64,000 bases of DNA from Leclercia adecarboxylata (GTDB taxonomy: Bacteria > Pseudomonadota > Gammaproteobacteria > Enterobacterales > Enterobacteriaceae). The translations under genes and the position numbers were made by a program. Numbering within the stretch: position 1 is the first letter of the stretch; each line of letters opens with the position of its first letter. The notes below the pieces were generated by a model. It had not been told where the DNA came from. It searched no databases and worked only from the letters and a program-made list of their open reading frames with translations. The stretch spans positions 3,410,001 to 3,474,000 of the forward strand of contig NZ_CP035382.1 of the NCBI RefSeq assembly GCF_006874705.1, in the 5' to 3' direction. Below, piece by piece: positions 58,281 through 64,000 of this stretch.

Positions 58281-58631
58281 TAAGGAACTTTGTGAACTAT
58301 CTCAAACTTCAGAGTTGAGTGGCGAAAATTAAACCTTTCTCTTTTCTATCTATATGAATTACTTATCATAATTTTATCTAATGACTTTTTTTATGCTGCG
58401 AACCATTTGCACACTGTTTTTCTTATTTCTGTAAATGGACTTCTGGATAGCCAGTTTTTTGGTTGAAAATTGTGCTAAAGCTTGAGAGGTGTATTAGGCG
58501 CAATAAGACTATGGTTTATTTTTTGTGCAAAGATATTTCATAGAAATAAAGCGTAACAGTGGAGAGGATCTTGCGGGGTTGCTCTTTAAGGATAATGACT
58601 TTCGACTGACATAAGTTGACAGTGCAGGATA
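58281..58631. other. ompF-asnS intergenic region
   Basis: About 350 AT-rich bases upstream of the OmpR boxes and before the asnS terminator. In E. coli an upstream OmpR site (F4) and IHF sites lie in this stretch. I see many A/T runs suited to IHF or H-NS, but no gene and no site I can name with confidence. Confidence 0.45.
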
Positions 58632-58660
58632 AAATAATGGCCAGCATATGCTGGCCATTA
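58627..58660 (-). terminator. asnS terminator (26-base perfect palindrome)
   Basis: Bases 58635-58660 form a perfect palindrome centred at 58647/58648 with core GGCCAGCATATGCTGGCC. On the minus strand it is followed by TTATTTTATCC. It lies 13 bases after the asnS stop. Confidence 0.85.
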
Positions 58661-58672
58661 AATGTTAATAAA

Positions 58673-60073
58673 TCAGAAGGTGGCGCTGCGCGGGGTACGC
58701 GGGAATGGGATCACATCACGCACGTTCTGTACGCCGGTCACGTAAGCGATCAGACGTTCGAAGCCGAGACCGAAACCGGAGTGCGGAACGGTGCCGTAAC
58801 GACGTAAATCGCGGTACCACCAGTAGTCCTCTTTGTTGAGGCGCATCTCAGCCATACGCGCATCCAGCACATCCAGACGCTCTTCACGCTGAGAACCACC
58901 GATGATTTCACCGATGCCCGGGGCAAGTACGTCCATCGCGGCAACGGTTTTACCGTCTTCGTTAAGGCGCATATAGAACGCCTTAATGTCTTTCGGATAG
59001 TTTTTCACGACCACCGGGGCTTTGAAGTGTTTCTCGGCGAGATAGCGTTCGTGCTCGGAGGAGAGGTCAACACCCCAGTACACCGGATTCTCGAATTTCT
59101 GGCCGCAGTTTTCGAGAATGGTCACCGCATCGGTGTAATCCACCTGCGCAAAATCAGCAGAGACGAAACGCTCCAGACGGGAGATAGCATCGCTGTCCAC
59201 GCGCTCGGCGAAGAACTTCATGTCATCTGCGCGCTCGGTCAGTACGGCATTAAAGACGTACTTCAGCATCGCTTCCGCCAGGCCAGCCACGTCGTCGAGG
59301 TTGGCAAAGGCCACTTCCGGCTCCAGCATCCAGAACTCCGCCAGGTGGCGGCTGGTGTTGGAGTTTTCAGCGCGGAAGGTTGGGCCGAAGGTGTAAATTT
59401 TGGACAGTGCGCAGGCGTAGGTTTCGCCGTTCAGCTGGCCAGATACGGTCAGGAAGGACTCTTTACCAAAGAAATCTTTGTCATAGTCCACTTTGCCTTC
59501 CGGCGTGCGCGGCAGGTTTTCCATGTCCAGCGTGGAGACGCGGAACATCTCGCCAGCGCCTTCGGTGTCGGAGGCGGTGATCAGCGGGGTGGAGACCCAG
59601 AAGTAACCCTGCTCGTCAAAGAAACGGTGCAGCGCCTGAGCGAGGGTGTGACGGACACGGGCAACGGCGCCAATCATGTTGGTACGCGGGCGCAGGTGAG
59701 CCACTTCACGCAGATACTCAATGCTGTGACGTTTTGCCGCCATCGGGTAAGTATCCGGATCTTCAACCCAGCCGGTCACTTCAATCGAGGTGGCCTGCAG
59801 TTCATAGCTCTGACCCTGGCCCTGAGAGGCCACGATTTTGCCGGTGACGACCACGGAACAGCCGGTGGTCAGACGCAGCACTTCCTGATTGTAATTGGGC
59901 AGAGAATTATTAATAACGGCCTGTACAGGATCAAAGCAGGAACCGTCATAAACGGCGAGGAATGAAAAGCCAGCTTTTGAATCTCGGCGGGTACGCACCC
60001 ATCCGCGCACGGTGACTTCGCTGTCAACGGTAACGCGGCCCTGGAGTACGTCGGCTACAGGCACAACGCTCAT
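58673..60073 (-). CDS. asnS: Asparaginyl-tRNA synthetase
   Basis: 466 residues, equal to E. coli AsnRS. It charges tRNA-Asn. The N-terminal OB-fold anticodon-binding domain (about 15-105) includes [18 protein letters not shown]. The class II catalytic domain has motif 2 [20 protein letters not shown] and motif 3 [20 protein letters not shown]. The end is [11 protein letters not shown]. It is transcribed leftward and ends at a large palindromic terminator before ompF. In E. coli pncB lies upstream; here a regulator and a diaminopropionate cluster do. Confidence 0.98.
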   Translation of the reverse strand: MSVVPVADVLQGRVTVDSEVTVRGWVRTRRDSKAGFSFLAVYDGSCFDPVQAVINNSLPNYNQEVLRLTTGCSVVVTGKIVASQGQGQSYELQATSIEVTGWVEDPDTYPMAAKRHSIEYLREVAHLRPRTNMIGAVARVRHTLAQALHRFFDEQGYFWVSTPLITASDTEGAGEMFRVSTLDMENLPRTPEGKVDYDKDFFGKESFLTVSGQLNGETYACALSKIYTFGPTFRAENSNTSRHLAEFWMLEPEVAFANLDDVAGLAEAMLKYVFNAVLTERADDMKFFAERVDSDAISRLERFVSADFAQVDYTDAVTILENCGQKFENPVYWGVDLSSEHERYLAEKHFKAPVVVKNYPKDIKAFYMRLNEDGKTVAAMDVLAPGIGEIIGGSQREERLDVLDARMAEMRLNKEDYWWYRDLRRYGTVPHSGFGLGFERLIAYVTGVQNVRDVIPFPRTPRSATF

Positions 60074-60248
60074 AATAGTCTCTCTATGTAGTCCAAAAAT
60101 AAAATCTGTATCCCCTTCAATGGGGGGATATCTATGTTACCTGTCATCTTCCATCAGACAAGTAGAATTCGCATATGAAAGAGCGGATTTCGGAAATAAT
60201 AATGGTGCGGACAGATTCATTACCCTCTGCCATTGCCTTTCACGCAAA

Positions 60249-60710
60249 CTATTCAATCACCACCGTCATCTCCTGCTTGGCATTTTGCATCGAAACGATG
60301 GTGCGGAAGGACTTAATGTTCCCCGAGGCGAAGAACAGCTCGCGGGTCAGCCCTTCGTATTCCGCCATATCGCGCACGTTAATCACCAGCAGAAAATCAA
60401 AATCTCCGGTGACGTAATACACCTGCTGCACCTGCGGACAATTCACGAACCGCTGCTTATCTTCCTCCAGCAAATCCAGGCGTTCGTTCTCAATGGTGAC
60501 CTGAGCCATGATGGTGATCGGGCGGCCCACCTTGCTGGCGTCCACCACGCTGACGCTGCCCTTGATAATGCCTGCCTCCTCCAGCGCGGCGATCCGCCTG
60601 TTGACCGCCGAGGCAGACAGGCTGACGCGATCGGCAATTTCCCGCTGCGAGAGGCGATTCGTCTGCTGTAAAAGCGTGAGGATTTTTTTATCCCAGGTAT
60701 CCAGTTTCAT
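60249..60710 (-). CDS. Lrp/AsnC-family transcriptional regulator
   Basis: 153 residues, normal for the family. The N-terminal helix-turn-helix spans about 4-60 (LLQQTNRLSQREIADRVSLS and ASAVNRRIAALEEAGIIKG). The RAM ligand domain spans about 70-145 (VYYVTGDFDFLLVINVRDMAEYE). It is divergent from dpaL across 207 bases, the typical arrangement of a local regulator with its target. The shared region holds a repeated GCAATTTTG motif and a palindrome (60749-60818) that could be its operators. I infer that it senses diaminopropionate or a related amino acid and controls dpaL and the genes behind it. It is distinct from the global lrp gene at 8345. Confidence 0.92.
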   Translation of the reverse strand: MKLDTWDKKILTLLQQTNRLSQREIADRVSLSASAVNRRIAALEEAGIIKGSVSVVDASKVGRPITIMAQVTIENERLDLLEEDKQRFVNCPQVQQVYYVTGDFDFLLVINVRDMAEYEGLTRELFFASGNIKSFRTIVSMQNAKQEMTVVIE

Positions 60711-60748
60711 CGTGTTGGCAGCCTTTAAACAGTGTGATCGGCCTCACT

Positions 60749-60818
60749 AATGCAATTTTGTTGCATTGATGAGGTAAATAAGGGCGGAAATTGCGCAATA
60801 GTGGGCAATTTTGCGCCA
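60749..60818. promoter_or_regulatory. Candidate operator cluster for the Lrp/AsnC-type regulator
   Basis: Three elements lie between the divergent genes: an inverted repeat AATGCAA-N5-TTGCATT (60749-60767), the palindrome ATTGCGCAAT (60790-60799), and GGCAATTTTGCGCC (60804-60817). The core GCAATTTTG occurs at 60752 and 60805, 53 bases apart, which is about five helical turns. Lrp-type octamers wrap DNA over such spaced sites. Function is inferred. Confidence 0.5.
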
Positions 60819-60917
60819 TTTGCGCATCGGGCGAAGTGTACCATCACTATCACCGGGAAAGCGTTAAGTCGCTTCAAATAGCCAGCCCACGCGATTTCAC
60901 ACAATAAAGGTGCACTT

Positions 60918-62132
60918 ATGACGGACAGGATTAATTTTCATTTTAACGCCCGACGCAAAGCCTATGGCAAGGGGGTGAGCCTCAGCTTGCTCAATGAGCA
61001 GGTCGGAGGCGAAGTACTTGCTTTTCATCAAAAATTTCCCGCTTATCAGGTGACGCCGCTGCGCCGGCTGGACCACTTAAGCCAACGTCTGGGGCTGGGG
61101 TCGTTACATGTTAAGGATGAAGCCCAGCGATTCGGCCTCAATGCCTTTAAAGGGCTTGGGGGGTCTTATGCCATGGGGAAATATCTCGCCGACCTGCTTG
61201 GACGCGACATTAATACCCTGAGTTTCGCCGACCTTAACTCAGCGGAAATAAAAGCCCGCATTAAGGATATTGTCTTTGTCACCGCCACCGATGGTAATCA
61301 TGGACGCGGTGTCGCCTGGGCGGCAGAGCAGCTCGGCCTGCGGGCGGTGGTTTATATGCCAAAAGGTTCTTCGCCGGTGCGGGCGCAGAATATTCGCCAG
61401 CACGGCGCCGAATGCACCATCACCGATCTCAACTACGACGATACCGTGCGGCTGGCCGACAAAGCGGCCCGCGAGCAGGGTTGGGTGCTGCTGCAGGATA
61501 CGGCCTGGCAGGGCTATGAGCAGATCCCCACCTGGATTATGCAGGGCTATATGACCCTTGCCGTTGAAGCCTGGGAACAGCTGCGGCAAAGCGGCACGCC
61601 GTTACCGACGCACCTCTTTTTACAGGCCGGCGTGGGGTCATTCGCGGGCAGCATCATGGGCTATTTTGTCGAGAAGATGCAGCATCAGGCGCCGACGATC
61701 GTCATTGTGGAACCGCATCAGGCGAACTGCCTGTATCGCTCGGTGGTCATCAATGACGGACAACCGCATAGCGTGGGGGGCGATATGGCCACCCTGATGG
61801 CCGGGCTGGCCTGTGGGGAACCGAATATTACCAGCTGGCCGATGCTGCGCGACCACGCCACCTGTTTTATCTCTGCCGACGATCGCCTTGCCGCCAACGG
61901 CATGCGCCTGCTTGCCGCGCCGCGCCCCGGTACCGATGAGCCCTTTATTTCCGGGGAGTCTGGTGCTATCGGTGCCGGGGTGCTGCATGCCCTGATGACC
62001 CAACCGGAACATCGCGAACTGGCCGAATCCCTGCGCCTCAATGCCGATGTCCACGTCCTGTTAATCAGCACAGAAGGAGACACCTCCCCGGACATCTATG
62101 AAGAGATCGTCTGGTTTGGCCGTAACGGTTAA
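60918..62132 (+). CDS. dpaL: Diaminopropionate ammonia-lyase
   Basis: 404 residues, the same as Salmonella DpaL. This fold type II PLP enzyme converts 2,3-diaminopropionate (both isomers) to pyruvate and two ammonia. The PLP lysine is Lys78 in FGLNAFKGLGGSYAMG. The phosphate/cofactor region includes FVTATDGNHGRGVAWAA, AGVGSFAGSIMGYF and FISGESGAIGAG. It lies after a divergent Lrp/AsnC regulator and before an amino-acid transporter and an M20 hydrolase, a likely catabolic operon. A second-neighbour parallel is the E. coli ygeX-ygeY cluster. The start has an AAAGGTG ribosome-binding site. Confidence 0.93.
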   Translation: MTDRINFHFNARRKAYGKGVSLSLLNEQVGGEVLAFHQKFPAYQVTPLRRLDHLSQRLGLGSLHVKDEAQRFGLNAFKGLGGSYAMGKYLADLLGRDINTLSFADLNSAEIKARIKDIVFVTATDGNHGRGVAWAAEQLGLRAVVYMPKGSSPVRAQNIRQHGAECTITDLNYDDTVRLADKAAREQGWVLLQDTAWQGYEQIPTWIMQGYMTLAVEAWEQLRQSGTPLPTHLFLQAGVGSFAGSIMGYFVEKMQHQAPTIVIVEPHQANCLYRSVVINDGQPHSVGGDMATLMAGLACGEPNITSWPMLRDHATCFISADDRLAANGMRLLAAPRPGTDEPFISGESGAIGAGVLHALMTQPEHRELAESLRLNADVHVLLISTEGDTSPDIYEEIVWFGRNG

Positions 62133-62249
62133 TCGCCCCCGGTAATAGCAAGAGGGTCATTTTACCTACCCTACAGGCCCTCGGTATGGCACGCGTTCTG
62201 ACAATAAAACATACGCGGTATCGCGTAATGCACAGAGAGAACATGACCG

Positions 62250-63536
62250 ATGAATAGTGAAAATGCTGTTACAGAAAGAGGATGTAATCCCGCAAAATGG
62301 CATAGCGAAGATACCGTCTGGGTACTTGGCCTTTTCGGAACGGCAATTGGCGCCGGAGTGCTGTTTCTGCCGATAAACGCCGGAATTGGCGGCTTCTGGC
62401 CACTGCTGATCGTTTTCGTCCTCGCCTTTCCCATTACCTATCTGGCACACCGCGGGCTGGCGCGATTTATTTACTCGTCGACTACCCCGGAAAGCACCAT
62501 TACCGATGCGATAGGGGAGCATTTCGGCGCGCTGGCCGGGAAGGTATTTACCGTTATCTATTTCTTCGCCGTCTATACCATTCTGATTATGTATGCGGTG
62601 GCGATAACCAATACCGCGCAGAGTTTTATCACGCATCAACTGGGAATGGCGGAGCCGCCGCGGGCGCTGGTGGCTATAGGACTGATCCTCGGGCTGATGT
62701 TTATCGTCCGGCTGGGGCAGCGGTTGATCATGCGGGTGATGAGCGCGCTGGTTTACCCCTTTATTCTCTCGCTTATTTTTATGGCGCTGTTTCTGATCCC
62801 TCACTGGAACGGAGCGATCCTGCATACCCTGAATCTCAGTACGGTGGGTGACGGGCACGGCATGTTATTGACCCTGTGGATGACATTTCCGGTGCTGGTG
62901 ATGTCCTTTAACCACTATCCGATTATCTCCCCGATGGTGGTGCGCCAGAAGCAGCGCTACGGCCTGGCACTGGCCGAGCATAAATGCGGGCAGATCCAGC
63001 GCTACGGGATCCTGTTGATGACCCTGGTGGTACTGTTTTTCGTGCTGAGCTGCGTGTTAAGCCTGTCGCCGCAGCAGCTGGCGGAGGCAAAGAGGCAAAA
63101 TCTCTCCATCCTCTCGTACCTCGCTAACCAGTTTGATACGCCGGTTATCGCCTGGCTGTCACCGATTATCGCCTTTGTCGCCATTACAAAATCCTTCCTC
63201 GGCCACTATATCGGGGCCTATGAATCGCTGCGCGATCTGATCGTTGAAACCGCCGGCGCGCGGGGTAAAAAACCGGCCATCCGCTCTGTTGACGCCGCGA
63301 TCCTGATTTTTATGGTGCTGACCTGCTGGTTCGCCGCTTATAAAAACCCCAGCATCCTCGGCATTATTGAATACATCAGCGGCCCCACCGGGGCGGTGAT
63401 CCTCCTGCTGTTACCCATGTACGCCATCCATAAATTACCCGCGCTGGCGCCGTACCGCGGCAAAGCCAGCAACGTTTTTGTCACCCTGATTGGGCTGATT
63501 ACCGTATCCGCCATTTTTTACGGCATGTTCCAGTAA
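62250..63536 (+). CDS. HAAAP-family (SdaC-like) amino-acid:proton symporter
   Basis: 428 residues with about eleven hydrophobic segments. It closely resembles the serine transporter SdaC and relatives YhaO/DlsT and TdcC: VWVLGLFGTAIGAGVLFLPI near residue 23, VMSFNHYPIISPMVV in the middle, LSLSPQQLAEAKRQNLSILS, and LLPMYAIHKLPALAPYRGK near the end. HAAAP proteins import hydroxy and aromatic amino acids with protons. Located 117 bases after dpaL and 23 before an M20 hydrolase, it may import diaminopropionate or a serine-like amino acid, but the substrate cannot be read from sequence. An upstream ATG at 62243 is followed within five codons by a stop, so the start at 62250 is used. Confidence 0.9.
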   Translation: MNSENAVTERGCNPAKWHSEDTVWVLGLFGTAIGAGVLFLPINAGIGGFWPLLIVFVLAFPITYLAHRGLARFIYSSTTPESTITDAIGEHFGALAGKVFTVIYFFAVYTILIMYAVAITNTAQSFITHQLGMAEPPRALVAIGLILGLMFIVRLGQRLIMRVMSALVYPFILSLIFMALFLIPHWNGAILHTLNLSTVGDGHGMLLTLWMTFPVLVMSFNHYPIISPMVVRQKQRYGLALAEHKCGQIQRYGILLMTLVVLFFVLSCVLSLSPQQLAEAKRQNLSILSYLANQFDTPVIAWLSPIIAFVAITKSFLGHYIGAYESLRDLIVETAGARGKKPAIRSVDAAILIFMVLTCWFAAYKNPSILGIIEYISGPTGAVILLLLPMYAIHKLPALAPYRGKASNVFVTLIGLITVSAIFYGMFQ

Positions 63537-63559
63537 CCACGATCAATAGCGAGATTTAT

Positions 63560-64000
63560 ATGCATCATTATCTACAGATTAACGGCCAACGGCTTATCGA
63601 TTCTCTGTTCGCTCTTGGCGAATGCGGCGCGCTGGAGGGTGGGGGTGTCTGTCGCCTCGCGGCCACCGCAGAGGACAAAGCGGGCAGAGATTTTGTTGTC
63701 GCCAGAATGAAGGCCCTGGGGCTGGATATCAGTGTTGATGCGATCGGCAACGTTACCGGCGTGTATGCCGGGGAAGAGGCGCTGCCTATAGTCATGATGG
63801 GTTCGCATATTGATACCGTCGGCACCGGTGGCCTGTATGACGGCAACTATGGCGTCATGGCCGGGCTTGAGGTGATTGCCACGCTGCAGGAGGCGGGGCT
63901 CCGTGCCAGGCGTCCGCTGGCGGTCACCTTCTTTACTAATGAAGAGGGGGTGCGCTTCCAGCCCGATATGATGGGCAGCGTGGTGTTTGCCGGAGAATAT
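63560..64000 (+). CDS. M20 hydantoinase/carbamoylase-family amidohydrolase, N-terminal part
   Basis: At least 147 residues, running off the right edge; the family is usually 400-430 residues. It starts MHHYLQINGQRLIDSLFALG with an ATG 23 bases after the transporter stop, so the two are very likely co-transcribed. The dinuclear metal site of N-carbamoyl-amino-acid hydrolases and allantoate amidohydrolases is visible: MGSHIDTVGTGGLYDGNYGV (His and Asp ligands) and FFTNEEGVRF (Glu pair). It probably hydrolyses an N-carbamoyl or ureido amino acid, or a related amide. This would feed the same catabolic path as dpaL. The specific substrate is unknown. Confidence 0.85.
   Translation, partial: MHHYLQINGQRLIDSLFALGECGALEGGGVCRLAATAEDKAGRDFVVARMKALGLDISVDAIGNVTGVYAGEEALPIVMMGSHIDTVGTGGLYDGNYGVMAGLEVIATLQEAGLRARRPLAVTFFTNEEGVRFQPDMMGSVVFAGEY

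Noticed and set aside
58616..58807. 63-codon frame across the asnS terminator
   Set aside because: It spans the terminator palindrome and the antisense 3' end of asnS, with no start signals.

Overview
This window is chromosomal DNA from a member of the Enterobacteriaceae (Escherichia/Enterobacter/Klebsiella group). From about base 1,960 to 60,080 the gene order is essentially that of the E. coli infA-to-asnS segment, and most proteins match E. coli lengths to within a few residues. The sequence is GC-rich (somewhat above E. coli by eye), and several genes expected from E. coli (ycaC, ycaM, ycaN, ycaK, ycaL) are missing. This points to an Enterobacter/Lelliottia/Leclercia/Klebsiella-like genus, but I cannot fix the genus from sequence alone. 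I saw no prophage, insertion sequence, CRISPR array, tRNA or rRNA gene. Every complete gene looks intact.

Layout. Bases 1-1,900 hold the end of a GPH-family sugar:cation symporter and a LamB-like carbohydrate porin, apparently a small accessory sugar-uptake unit placed next to infA. Bases 1,960-7,800 run leftward: infA, aat, the cydDC thiol-exporter pair and trxB. Bases 8,000-16,500 run rightward: lrp, ftsK (with two in-frame repeat tracts), lolA, rarA and serS. Bases 16,600-22,000 hold the dmsABC dimethyl sulfoxide reductase operon and the MFS gene ycaD, followed by a small secreted Gly/Asn-rich RcnB/CigR-like protein. Bases 22,660-28,970 run leftward: the anaerobic formate module (pflA, pflB, focA, with an FNR-like box) and ycaO.

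Bases 29,100-43,000 run rightward: ycaP, serC-aroA, cmk, rpsA, ihfB, the ComEC-like ycaI, msbA-lpxK, ycaQ and ycaR-kdsB. Then come ycbJ, the convergent elyC, the tightly overlapping cmoM-mukF-mukE-mukB operon, and the cell-wall pair ldtD/mepK with gloC. A REP/BIME element separates gloC from leftward aspC. An ompF-position porin follows, with a well-conserved OmpR/MicF-type upstream region but an unusual cysteine pair in its constriction loop, and then asnS.

Bases 60,240-64,000 are an accessory catabolic cluster: a divergent Lrp/AsnC-type regulator, diaminopropionate ammonia-lyase (dpaL), an SdaC-like amino-acid transporter, and the start of an M20 carbamoylase-type hydrolase that runs off the window. 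A repeated motif in the divergent promoter region is a candidate operator. This cluster, the porin variant, the left-edge sugar-uptake unit and the secreted CigR-like protein are the most interesting parts. The rest is conserved core chromosome, and I did not find a clearly new system.
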